From DASTCZ01 sp963704455 (GTDB lineage Bacteria; Acidobacteriota; Terriglobia; Acidiferrales; UBA7541), in the NCBI GenBank assembly GCA_963704455.1, contig OY969905.1, positions 4,278,001 through 4,342,000 of the forward strand: a stretch of DNA of 64,000 nt. The letters are read 5' to 3'. The first letter of the stretch is position 1. The number at the start of each line of letters is the position of its first letter. The position numbers and the translations under genes are program-made. A model generated the notes under the pieces. The model did not search any database. It had not been told where the DNA came from and worked only from the letters and a program-made list of their open reading frames with translations. Positions 35,301 through 41,849 of the stretch are shown in pieces.

Positions 35301-35799
35301 CTCCGCCGGGGTTCGGAAGATTTTGGAGCGCGGGAGCATTCAGGTTCGTGGAAGTGTTCGCGTTGGCCGGATTGATGAGCGGCGGCGCGGCAGTTACTTC
35401 GACGGTCTGATTTGATTGAGCGACTTTGAGCGTGAAATTAACCGTTTGCTTTTGGCCCAAACCTGAAAGGACATTGTTATTCTGTTGCGCCGCGAAGCCT
35501 GCCGCCTCCACTCTTACTGAGTAAGTGCCCGGCTTCAATTGCAGGAATTTGAACTGGCCGGCTTCATCGGTCCTGGCGACACGTTTCAGGCCGGTCTCTT
35601 GATTCGTGATCGTCACCGTGGCTCCGGAAACCGCAGAGCGCGTTGCATCGGTGACTTGCCCAACGATTGCGCTGGTGGTTTCGCCCTGGGCCATCGTTTC
35701 GGCGGGGGACACGAAGAACACATTTATTATCAGCAGACCAAGGAGAATGAAGCGCGGAATAGCTCGAACCGCACGAATTGAAAATATGTGTGCGCCCAT
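32314..35799 (-). CDS. TonB-dependent receptor with carboxypeptidase-regulatory-like domain
   Basis: A 1161-residue outer-membrane protein of the acidobacterial Cna-B/carboxypeptidase-regulatory type. It has a signal peptide ending near SPAETMAQ, then a regulatory beta-sandwich at about residues 40-125 (GQVTDATRSAVSGATVTITNQ, TDEAGQFKFLQLKPGTYSVRVEAAGF). A plug region follows around 130-310, including INTAGSGNDFVGGTNGYGNVQFNGL and VNYVTKSGTNQFHGNLYEIWN, then a long barrel ending in F (ALNARIEF). The last residue being Phe fits barrel insertion. Such receptors import large polymers using TonB energy; the ligand is unknown. A 20-bp palindrome sits 10 bases before the ATG. There is no SusD-like partner. 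Confidence 0.92.
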   Translation of the reverse strand: MGAHIFSIRAVRAIPRFILLGLLIINVFFVSPAETMAQGETTSAIVGQVTDATRSAVSGATVTITNQETGLKRVARTDEAGQFKFLQLKPGTYSVRVEAAGFAAQQNNNVLSGLGQKQTVNFTLKVAQSNQTVEVTAAPPLINPANANTSTNLNAPALQNLPNPGGDLTYPIQFAAGALINTAGSGNDFVGGTNGYGNVQFNGLPALSNGYIVDGLESNDPLTNLNSGLSTNLVLGLNSISEMTVNTLSYSADQGRYGASQVNYVTKSGTNQFHGNLYEIWNGANLNAADYFTNATPGNAKPGSNVNHFGGSLGGPILHKKLFFFFDSEWVRIALPIVTATIVPTPAFQNFVLQQLTLGQKTGCIPESCYPAQPALVPFYQNMFSLYGNTNGAPRVILGCPLGIGGNGCANSQSVSHSSDDHEQVQTARLDYNLDAKNTFWLRFQADTGVQAAYTDPINPLFDSVSPQPLYSLAAGYTHVFSQNLVNYFNPGFSWYESLFAPADFQNTLAAFPIVLQGSGANAPFTTIGGLDNTWLQGRRASRFFINDNLAWNHGAHEFSFGVNTRIFRLNDYDFGEGGVPTVTYTDLAQFIYGVASTASRTFPVTANEPFNSVNLDLYAQDTWKLTPKLTWTIGIRDTLNTNPLNPHDQIARLNGSFASISHNVNQPLNAAIQTNLGHLFVSTPLAILQPRTAFAWQFAPNSVLRTGFGLFSDLLPGSIADIIGINPPYVRTFQGGLLGTVGGIAIAPGVPNSAVDATVAANQAFGAGFAQGQLSCASPLANPSACLPPVAITAVPSGELHAPYFMEWSFGLEHQFGSTISVRAQYVGTRAVNQPFLTQVNGFQTVCAGCFAPFPYLQSADPRFGAVTQLSTGANSHYNGLQLTASKRLGHGLQGQINYTFSRCTDEVSNGGLLQFSSGAILSPLPGALARNYGPCDYDVRHNLNVEYVYQLPIKVQNHTLAHVLNGWQVSGTVFLHSGLPFSVLSTPYSANGNGIVQGGGPQFASVIPGVPLYDHNPIPGVTQPGTVQWLNPNAFVSAVDPSTGACNGGDSSQNCQFGTLGRNSLRGPDFFWSDFYLTKIFPLRERLSLRLEAQVFNVFNHPNFALPGDVFAGIPGKPSTQIGFGAIGYTTAPPTGLLGVGLGGDSSPRMIALNARIEF

Positions 35800-35808
35800 G
35801 AATTGCTT

Positions 35809-35828
35809 ATATTAACCGCGGTTAATAT
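35809..35828 (-). promoter_or_regulatory. 20-bp palindromic operator at the TonB receptor
   Basis: A perfect palindrome with half-site ATATTAACCG and central CG, located 10-29 bases before the start codon. The form (TTAACC-GGTTAA with central CG) is like operators of LacI-family regulators. Placement over the transcription start/leader would allow repression. No regulator gene is adjacent. Confidence 0.5.
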
Positions 35829-35971
35829 TGGAAGTACACTGAAATAAATATAATGCTGCCAAACGGACAGATGCCGAACGAGCGTGGAGTGCAGAGGGCG
35901 GCGGCAAGCCGCCCCGATACAGTTCGATGCGGGGCAGGCCGCAATCCGATAAAACCGAAAGCGCCGGGCGG

Positions 35972-36199
35972 CTATGGCTCTTTGCTGGTAAGGTGCCAAG
36001 CGCCGCAATAGAGGCATTTGTAGGTTCTTAGTTGGTTGGGGGCTGATTGCCGGTCGGACATTCGGTGCGATGCGGTGGCGATTGCTTCGCGTTCAGTGGA
36101 GTAAATGCGTTTGCCCGATACCGGGCAGGTTCGGGGGGGATCCTTCTTTACGTCTTCCGTTTCCCAGGACGATTTAGTCCAGCGGTTTCTTGGAGCCAT
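35972..36199 (-). CDS. Small putative zinc-ribbon protein
   Basis: A 75-residue protein from the ATG at 36199, preceded by AGAGG. It carries CPVSGKRIYSTEREA near the start and YKCLYCGAWHLTS at the end, suggesting a C-x-S-K/C-x-x-C fold found in small phage- and plasmid-type proteins (the CG-x-WHLT ending is recurrent). A longer in-frame start at 36304 adds a lysine-rich leader that is less likely. Not assignable to a function. Confidence 0.5.
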   Translation of the reverse strand: MAPRNRWTKSSWETEDVKKDPPRTCPVSGKRIYSTEREAIATASHRMSDRQSAPNQLRTYKCLYCGAWHLTSKEP

Positions 36200-36245
36200 C
36201 ACGAAACCTCTTTGAGCCTTAAGTGTCTTATTGCCCGGCGAGTCC

Positions 36246-36491
36246 TTACGCTCCGGCGCTTTGCTTTTCCGGGGATTCTTTTTCCGCGGCGGCGCCGGCG
36301 ACATGGACGGCTTTGATTTCCAAGCCGTTCTTGTTCATGTCAAACCGCTGCTTGCGGTCCAACGCCTTGACGAATTCGCGTGTGGCCTTGGCGACTGCAC
36401 CGGGAAGGCTCGACGCATCGAGCTTGACCGTCGATCCCTCGGAAGTGTTGTTGCGATCCTGATAGGTAAATGACACTTCAAATGTTTTCAT
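36246..36491 (-). CDS. Small conserved-looking protein
   Basis: An 81-residue protein from the ATG at 36491 with GGAGA upstream. It reads MKTFEVSFTYQDRNNTSEG, then a helix LPGAVAKATREFVKALDRKQRFD, and ends in an Ala/Glu-rich tail. The layout (beta strand, helix, strand) resembles small phage-like or DRBM-type proteins, but no family is recognised. It is divergent from the DUF6265-like gene; about 130 bases between them hold both promoters. Confidence 0.55.
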   Translation of the reverse strand: MKTFEVSFTYQDRNNTSEGSTVKLDASSLPGAVAKATREFVKALDRKQRFDMNKNGLEIKAVHVAGAAAEKESPEKQSAGA

Positions 36492-36621
36492 GTTGTCTCC
36501 GTTTAGAGTGTGCGGCTGAGAGATGCGAATAGTGTAGCCCGATTCGAGGATAATGCCGAAGGGGTTTAAGATTAGCGAGGCGAGGGCAGCAACGGGCGCG
36601 AAATTCGCCGAGGAGAGAAAA

Positions 36622-37224
36622 ATGAGACGAATGGCGGTTGTGTTGTGCGGGATCGTGTTGATTGTGGCGGCGGAGGCAGGGTCGGGTGCGCGGCAGGGCG
36701 GAGCGGGAGCGAACACCGTGTCAGGAAAAATTGCGGACTTTGCCTGGTTGACGGGGTGGTGGACGGGCACGGTGGGTGAGGCGACCGCGGAAGAGATTTG
36801 CTCAGAGGCGTCGCATCATGTGATGAGTTGCATGATCCGGTATATGGACGCGGAGAATGTGACGCAACTGGAATTTGTTTCACTGCGGGAGATGCCGCTT
36901 GCGACGGGCGGGCCGCCGATGCCGAGGCGGGGAGTGGATGATACGGGGAATGCATCGCGAGGGCGCGTGCTGACTACGGTGGAAGAGAAGGCGCGACTTT
37001 ATCCGACGGACTTGCGGGAGAAAGCGGGGGACGAGGGGATTACGCTCCGGCTGGCGAGCGTGTCGGGGACGGAGATTGTGTTCGACAATGCGAGGACGGA
37101 CGAAGCAATAAAACACTTGAGATATATCCGGAATGGGGCGGACGAGTTTACGTCGCATCTTGATTTGGTGGGGGCGGATGGGAAGCCGGCGGTGATGGAG
37201 GCGAAGTGGAGGAGGGCGAGGTGA
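36622..37224 (+). CDS. Exported DUF6265-like protein, paralogue B
   Basis: A 200-residue paralogue of the protein at 28206. The signal segment is MRRMAVVLCGIVLIVAAEAGSGA. Shared blocks include IADFAWLTGWWTG, ATAEEICSEASHHVMSCMIRYMDAENVTQLEF, LREMPLATGGPPMPRR and DEFTSHLDLVGADGKPAVMEAKW. The start follows AGGAGAG. As with paralogue A, a dispersed repeat lies just after the stop. Confidence 0.72.
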   Translation: MRRMAVVLCGIVLIVAAEAGSGARQGGAGANTVSGKIADFAWLTGWWTGTVGEATAEEICSEASHHVMSCMIRYMDAENVTQLEFVSLREMPLATGGPPMPRRGVDDTGNASRGRVLTTVEEKARLYPTDLREKAGDEGITLRLASVSGTEIVFDNARTDEAIKHLRYIRNGADEFTSHLDLVGADGKPAVMEAKWRRAR

Positions 37225-37235
37225 AGCAGGGAAAC

Positions 37236-37300
37236 AAAAGACGGGGGAAAGATAATTTCAAATTTGAGATTTGAAAATTCAAAGAGACAAAGACAAGAAG
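37236..37300 (-). repeat. Dispersed intergenic repeat, copy 7 (inverted orientation, core only)
   Basis: Contains AATTTCAAATTTGAGATTTG and an AAAGAGACAAAGACAAGAAG tract, in the same purine-rich + strand orientation as copies 4-6. The GC-rich stem part is missing. Confidence 0.6.
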
Positions 37301-37363
37301 CAGGGATTGGCGCGGAGGGCAAGGAAGTTCAAATTCAGCAGGGGCGGAATATCGGGATAGGAC

Positions 37364-37393
37364 TTGACAGGTAAGCACAAGCTTACGTATAAA
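37364..37393 (+). promoter_or_regulatory. Promoter with internal operator for the ArsR operon
   Basis: TTGACA at 37364-37369 and TATAAA at 37388-37393, spaced 18 bases. Between the two hexamers lies the inverted repeat GTAAGC-ACAA-GCTTAC (37371-37386). This is the classic place for an ArsR-type repressor site, and the ArsR-family gene starts 26 bases downstream. Autoregulation is inferred. Confidence 0.7.
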
Positions 37394-37418
37394 GGGAGCG
37401 GTTTCGAGGGCTCCTTTT

Positions 37419-37781
37419 ATGCGACGAAATTTCACGCGTTCAGTTCGCCCCGCCAAGAAACGCAGCTCCCGTCCCGCAGCGGACGTGTTTTACGCCATCG
37501 CCGACCCCACGCGGCGTGGCTTGCTTGATCTCCTTTCCGCGAACCAAGAATCCGTAAATTCACTGGCCGGGCGGTTTGCCATGAGCCGGCCGGCAATTTC
37601 CCAACACCTGAACATTCTGCTGCAGGCGCGCCTGGTGCGTGCGCGGCGCATTGGCAGGGAGCGTCACTACAGCCTGAATTCCAAGCCGCTGGAACAGATC
37701 CACGACTGGACGGCCCATTACGAACGATTCTGGACACGCAAGCTGGCCGCGCTCGGCGACCACTTGAGAAAACGGAAATGA
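37419..37781 (+). CDS. ArsR-family transcriptional regulator
   Basis: A 120-residue winged-helix regulator. It shows ADVFYAIADPTRRGLLDLLSANQESVNSLAGRFAMSRPAISQHLNILLQARLVRARRIGRERHYSLN, the complete helix-turn-helix and wing of the ArsR class that controls AHSA1/SRPBCC genes, ending IHDWTAHYERFWTRKLAALG. It lacks the metal-binding CVC, so the inducer is not a thiol-bound metal. The stop overlaps the next gene's ATG by four bases (ATGA). Its likely operator lies between the -35 and -10 of its own promoter. Confidence 0.9.
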   Translation: MRRNFTRSVRPAKKRSSRPAADVFYAIADPTRRGLLDLLSANQESVNSLAGRFAMSRPAISQHLNILLQARLVRARRIGRERHYSLNSKPLEQIHDWTAHYERFWTRKLAALGDHLRKRK

Positions 37782-38194
37782 GACGTGACTTGAATTTCGA
37801 GGTTGTGTACCCGAATCCGCCGGGCGAAGTGTGGCGCGCGCTGACCGATACGAATTCGCTGGCGGATTGGTTGATGGAGAACAACTTTGCGGCTCGCGTG
37901 GGACACAAATTCCAGTTTCGGACCAAGACGGGACTCGGCATCACTCGAATCATTGAGTGCGAAGTGCTGGAAGTGGACGAGCCGAGAACGCTTTCCTATC
38001 GCTGGGGCACGGATGGAAGCGTGGTTACATTCACACTGGAACCCACCGCCGAAGGGACGCGGCTGCGGCTTGAACACAAGGGATTCCAAGGAGTCCGCGG
38101 ACGAGCGCTGGCGTGGATATTGTGTAAAGGGTGGAATCACAAAATTCAACAGCGCCTTCCGGCGATCCTGGGACGAATGGGTTCGCAAGCATAA
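37778..38194 (+). CDS. AHSA1/SRPBCC-domain protein
   Basis: A 138-residue START-like protein beginning RDLNFEVVYPNPPGEVWRALTDTNSLADWL and containing VLEVDEPRTLSYRWGTDGSVVTFTLEPTAEGTRLRLEHKGF, which is the AHSA1 (Aha1-like) pattern. The fold has a hydrophobic cavity for small ligands. Coupled to the ArsR gene by ATGA overlap, a very frequent pairing where the regulator controls the SRPBCC gene. Ligand unknown. Confidence 0.88.
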   Translation: MRRDLNFEVVYPNPPGEVWRALTDTNSLADWLMENNFAARVGHKFQFRTKTGLGITRIIECEVLEVDEPRTLSYRWGTDGSVVTFTLEPTAEGTRLRLEHKGFQGVRGRALAWILCKGWNHKIQQRLPAILGRMGSQA

Positions 38195-38216
38195 ATTGTG
38201 AAAAAGGAGAACGGAA

Positions 38217-38615
38217 ATGATCACTAAGTTGAGTCTGGTGACGATTCTTGTGCGGGATCAAGATGAAGCGCTTCGATGGTTTACCGAATGCCTTGGCTTG
38301 AAGAAATTGCAGGACGCAAAATTTGGAAATGGTGCGCGCTGGCTGGTTGTGGCGCCCCACGACCAGCCTGAATTTGGAATTGTTCTTCAAAAACCGGAGC
38401 CCGGGGAACACGGCGACGAGCGTGCGCGGATGAAAATGGAACAGATAGGCAAAGGAACAACGTGGGTATTCCATGCCGACAATCTGGATGAAACGTACGA
38501 GACACTGAGCGCGAAGGGTGTGAAATTTGAAGGAGCTCCGAAAGCGTTGCCGTGGGGAAGGCAGGCAATTTTTGAAGATTTGTACGGCAACCGGTACGCG
38601 CTGATGGGGAAGTGA
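38217..38615 (+). CDS. VOC-family (glyoxalase-fold) protein
   Basis: A 132-residue vicinal-oxygen-chelate protein. It starts SLVTILVRDQDEALRWFTECLGL, includes WVFHADNLDETYETLSAKGVKFEGAP and ends AIFEDLYGNRYALM, the typical order of both beta-alpha-beta-beta-beta modules. ArsR-AHSA1-VOC operons are common; the VOC members act on unknown small molecules. It follows the AHSA1 gene by 22 bases with AAGGAGA before the ATG. Confidence 0.88.
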   Translation: MITKLSLVTILVRDQDEALRWFTECLGLKKLQDAKFGNGARWLVVAPHDQPEFGIVLQKPEPGEHGDERARMKMEQIGKGTTWVFHADNLDETYETLSAKGVKFEGAPKALPWGRQAIFEDLYGNRYALMGK

Positions 38616-38637
38616 AGGTTGGAGCGCTTCAATGCTG

Positions 38638-38967
38638 TTAGGGCATGCGGGTGTTGTAGCGGGCGCAGGATTCGAAGACGGAGAGTAAGTGGGTGACGCC
38701 GAGAAGGTCGCGGATGGGCGCGCTGATGTTCGTGAGCTGGAAGTCGCAATTCGCTTTGCGTGCGGAGACGTAGAGGCCGACGAGGACTCCGATGCCGGCG
38801 CTGTCCATGCGGGTGAGTTGGGCGAGGTCGAGGACGATGCGCTTTTCACGCGGGAGAATTTCCTTCACGCGAGACTTGAGGAGCGGGGCGCTTTCGGCGA
38901 TGAGCGCGCCGGTACAATGAAGGATGAGGGCGTCCGGCTGGCGTTCGGTGCGAAAGGTTAGTTGCAT
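38638..38967 (-). CDS. STAS-domain anti-anti-sigma factor
   Basis: A 109-residue single STAS domain. Visible are LILHCTGALIAESAPLLKSRVKE and LDLAQLTRMDSAGIGVLVGLYVSARKANCDFQLTN, with the phosphorylatable serine in MDSAGIG. Such proteins bind anti-sigma kinases when unphosphorylated and release a sigma factor. No kinase or sigma gene is adjacent, so the partner is elsewhere. Confidence 0.9.
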   Translation of the reverse strand: MQLTFRTERQPDALILHCTGALIAESAPLLKSRVKEILPREKRIVLDLAQLTRMDSAGIGVLVGLYVSARKANCDFQLTNISAPIRDLLGVTHLLSVFESCARYNTRMP

Positions 38968-39385
38968 TTAGGGGGCCGGGAAGATCGTCCGGCGCTGTCA
39001 GGGGAAACATAAACTTGTGGGGAGGGGGAGTCAAGCAACGAGCGTAGAGTGAAGACGGGGGAGGGGGCGAGCGAGTAACGTTCGAGAGATGTATGTAACC
39101 GGATTGGGACGCGGGGCGTCCTATAAACGCTGAAAACGGAGTAGTGGTTCGCAGTGGCTGGGCAACTTGGATGAGCAGTCGAAGTGGCAGGGTGACGTCG
39201 CTGGAGCGGTGGTAAGAGGACGCGATAGCCGCAGTTTGAGTGCTGCTGGTTAGTTCCCAACGCTTTACATTTCTCCCATGCAGGTTGCGGGATCCATTTT
39301 TGAGTGACCGGACTTTTGTGATGTTTTTCCGGTGAAGTTTTGGCCGAGCAAAATCATAAATTCTTGGAAATGAGAGGGAAAGGGA
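38968..39385. other. Intergenic region without recognisable features
   Basis: 418 bases between divergent genes. It is G-rich on the + strand and must hold the promoters of the STAS gene (left) and the gene at 39386 (right). I see no clear -35/-10 pair, hairpin or reading frame with protein-like composition. Confidence 0.5.
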
Positions 39386-39796
39386 ATGCCTTGTTGTTAC
39401 AAGATTGACAGGGAACGACGGCTGGTGATGAGCACCGGGTACGGCGTGGTGAGGCGGGAAGATTTGATGGAACATCAGAATCAGCTTTTGGCGGATCCGG
39501 ATTTTGATCCGGCTTTTTCGCAATTGATGGATTTCGGCCACATGACGAAGTTGGAGGTCACGGCCACGGACATGCATTTGCTCGCAGAGAGAAACATTTT
39601 TGCTCCGGGGGCGCGCCGGGCGGTCGTGGTGTCAGACGATGCTGGGTACGGCTTGGCGCGGATGTTTGAAACGCTACGCGATGAAAAGGGAGAGCGGGGA
39701 ATCCGGGTGTTCCGGCGGCTGGAGGACGGGCTGGAATGGGTTTTTTCAGAGGAAGACAGAAGTAACAACAAGAAAGCTCAAACACCGCACCCATAG
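39386..39796 (+). CDS. Hypothetical protein, SpoIIAA-like layout
   Basis: A 136-residue protein. It reads CCYKIDRERRLVMSTGYGVVRREDLMEHQNQLLADPDFDPAFSQLMDFGHMTKLEVTATDMHLLAE, then ARRAVVVSDDAGYGLARMFETLRDEKGERGIRVFRRLEDGLEWV. That pattern (strand, helix, DF-x-x-x-TKLEV, helix, strand) is typical of the SpoIIAA/CRAL-TRIO-like proteins of acidobacteria. The last ten codons (NNKKAQTPHP) run into a dispersed repeat. The ATG follows GAGAGGGAAAGGG. Confidence 0.7.
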   Translation: MPCCYKIDRERRLVMSTGYGVVRREDLMEHQNQLLADPDFDPAFSQLMDFGHMTKLEVTATDMHLLAERNIFAPGARRAVVVSDDAGYGLARMFETLRDEKGERGIRVFRRLEDGLEWVFSEEDRSNNKKAQTPHP

Positions 39797-39822
39797 AAAC
39801 GAAGGATGCAGCACCCGGCCGG
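39766..39822 (-). repeat. Dispersed intergenic repeat, copy 9 (stem part), overlapping a gene end
   Basis: ACACCGCACCC followed by ATAGAAACGAAGGATGCAGCACCC, corresponding to the stem part (CCGCACCC...GGGTGCGGCAC) of copy 4 in the same orientation. It supplies the last codons and the stop of the gene ending at 39796. Confidence 0.6.
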
Positions 39823-39852
39823 GGGCGTGACGACGATCAACGAGAAAAAGGT

Positions 39853-40074
39853 TCAGGCGGATGCCCGAGCCGGAGCGCGAAGGATTTCAACGTTTGCGCT
39901 GGGTTCGTAGCCTTCGTCCTGAACGAGCTGCAAGACGGCGGTGCGGATGACTTGGTCATCGGCGCTGTTGGAAAGATTGCAATAGCGGCGGATGACCTCT
40001 TCACCGCTGTGAATCCGGGCAAGCCACTTCGACTTGGATGAGTCCCAGGAAACTTCCACACGATCGGCGCGCAT
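39853..40074 (-). CDS. Small hypothetical protein
   Basis: A 73-residue protein with a strong ribosome-binding site (AAGGAGGACGCC before the ATG at 40074). It begins MRADRVEVSWDSSKSKWLARI and contains a helical VIRTAVLQLVQDEGYEP segment. The layout recalls small stress or DUF2188-like proteins, but I cannot assign it. A longer in-frame start at 40166 exists without RBS support. Confidence 0.6.
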   Translation of the reverse strand: MRADRVEVSWDSSKSKWLARIHSGEEVIRRYCNLSNSADDQVIRTAVLQLVQDEGYEPSANVEILRAPARASA

Positions 40075-40166
40075 GGCGTCCTCCTTGGCGAACTGTGGCG
40101 GATTATAGACCCGGAGGGGGCGGAAGGGAATGAGGGAAATGCACGGGGAGCGGGCGGACGAGGCAA

Positions 40167-40489
40167 GTGGTTTACGTTGAAGAAAAAGAAGGCATTAAAT
40201 TACCATTAGTGAAAATAATCAGAAGTTTGGGAAACCAGGATGTTGGCGATGTAGATGAACAGGCGAGAAAATAAAGTCCCCATCGCCCTGTAAACCTGCT
40301 ATCCTTTAGTGCGGCTCTCTAAAATTCATTCGCCTTCATAGATCTTTATCCGCAAATACAGAGAGCCTGACGACGCAGGGCCCTTCGTTCATATGCCGGC
40401 ATCATGATGCACCGAAATAGTGTTGAAATTCTGGCCGTCCGGATTTCGTGTGACCAAATACGCGAAATGCCGATAGGAAGGAACTGCAC
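40167..40489. other. Intergenic region upstream of the desaturase
   Basis: 323 bases, more AT-rich than its surroundings near 40180-40290. It presumably holds the promoter for the desaturase, but I see no convincing -35/-10 pair and no structured RNA. No protein-like frame. Confidence 0.45.
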
Positions 40490-41467
40490 ATGGAAGCAGG
40501 CGAAATAAGTGTGAGCGAAAGCAGGGGTTCGATGACGATTGAAGATCTAGGGAAAAACCATCCAGGCGACGACAAGATTAATTGGGTGACGGCATCATTC
40601 ATGCTCTTATTTCATTTGGGAGCGATTGCGGCAATCTTCTTTTTCACGTGGAAAGCGCTGATCGTGTCAGCGGTACTGTGGTGGGTCTCCGGAAGCCTGG
40701 GAATCGGGATGTGCTACCACCGGCTGCTGACGCACCGTGGGTACAAGACTCCAAGGTGGGTGGAATATTTTATGACGGTGTGCGCGACGCTGACGCTCGA
40801 AGGCGGACCGATCTTCTGGGTGGCGACGCACCGGATTCATCACAGGCATTCGGACAAGGAAGGCGATCCGCACTCGCCGCGGGACGGCAAGTGGTGGGCG
40901 CACATGGGATGGATCCTGGTCGGGAAGTCCATGCACCATGATACGAAAACGCTGGCGAAGTATGTGCCGGACCTAGCAAAAGACAAATTCCACTGTTGGA
41001 TCACGAAATATCATTACTTGCCGATCATCGCGCTGGCGGCGATTTTGTTTGCCGTGGGCGGATGGCCGTTCTTGATGTGGGGAATTTTCGTTCGCACGGT
41101 GGTCGGATTGCACTTCACCTGGCTGGTGAATTCGGTGACGCATGTTTGGGGTTCGCGGCGATATGAGACGCAGGACATGTCAACGAATAATTTGTTGGTG
41201 GCGCTGGTTACGTTTGGAGAGGGCTGGCATAACAACCACCACGCGCATCCGGTGTCGGCCAAGCACGGATTGAAATGGTACGAGGTGGATTTGAACTGGT
41301 ACGGGATATGGACACTGAAAAAGCTGGGACTGGCGACAAATATCAACCGCGCGAAGCTGACGGAACCGATGAAGGAAGACAAGCTGGTGCCGGATGGAAT
41401 GGGCGTGGCGGAAGCGCTGACCGTGGGAGCACGGACGCCGGCGTCGAATCAAGGGATGTTGGGGTAA
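40490..41467 (+). CDS. Acyl-CoA/acyl-lipid desaturase (delta-9 type)
   Basis: A 325-residue membrane di-iron desaturase. The three histidine boxes are HRLLTH at about 79-84, HRIHH at about 116-120 and HNNHH at about 249-253. Four hydrophobic segments are placed as in the delta-9 family (LLFHLGAIAAIFFFTWKALIVSAVLWWVSG, LPIIALAAILFAVGGWPFLMWGIF). It introduces a double bond into membrane fatty acids with oxygen and an electron donor. The extra WGSRRYETQDMSTNN segment is family-typical. A terminator follows the gene. Confidence 0.92.
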   Translation: MEAGEISVSESRGSMTIEDLGKNHPGDDKINWVTASFMLLFHLGAIAAIFFFTWKALIVSAVLWWVSGSLGIGMCYHRLLTHRGYKTPRWVEYFMTVCATLTLEGGPIFWVATHRIHHRHSDKEGDPHSPRDGKWWAHMGWILVGKSMHHDTKTLAKYVPDLAKDKFHCWITKYHYLPIIALAAILFAVGGWPFLMWGIFVRTVVGLHFTWLVNSVTHVWGSRRYETQDMSTNNLLVALVTFGEGWHNNHHAHPVSAKHGLKWYEVDLNWYGIWTLKKLGLATNINRAKLTEPMKEDKLVPDGMGVAEALTVGARTPASNQGMLG

Positions 41468-41504
41468 GTAGCGCGAAGCGAGAAAGATTCAAGAAGATGT
41501 AATG

Positions 41505-41553
41505 GGCCGGGAAGTCCGCGAGGGATGCGGAATGCCCGGCCTGAATTTTTTTG
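41505..41553 (+). terminator. Intrinsic terminator after the desaturase gene
   Basis: GGCCGGG (41505-41511) and CCCGGCC (41535-41541) form the base of a stem with an inner TCCGC/GCGGA pairing, followed by TGAATTTTTTT. It lies 37 bases after the stop. Confidence 0.85.
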
Positions 41554-41849
41554 GGGCATGCACCAGGGGTGGAGTTCACAGGCGCACAGCACCGCCGCGG
41601 CGTGTGGCTGAACCGCCTACAAACGGGACCCGGTTTGGAATCTGGAGTGGTTTTCGATTGAAACAGAGGATGCAGGGCGGCTTGCGTGGAGGAGAGGCGT
41701 GGGATACAGTGCCGGAGGAATATGCCAAGAGGAAATTACACGGTCGAGAAGAGAAATGCGGCGTTGACGATAGAAATTCCCACCAGGATTGGAGTCCACG
41801 AGACATTCTTGTGGAATATCGAAGTGAAATTCATAGGTAGGACTGCGTA
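41554..41849. other. Intergenic region upstream of the GalT-like gene
   Basis: 296 bases. Frames open across it have arginine/glycine-rich, non-protein-like composition. It probably contains the promoter of the GalT-like gene. No repeats or hairpins of note. Confidence 0.4.

Noticed and set aside
41502..41840. 112-codon frame after the desaturase
   Set aside because: It starts inside the terminator and has no protein-like composition or RBS.
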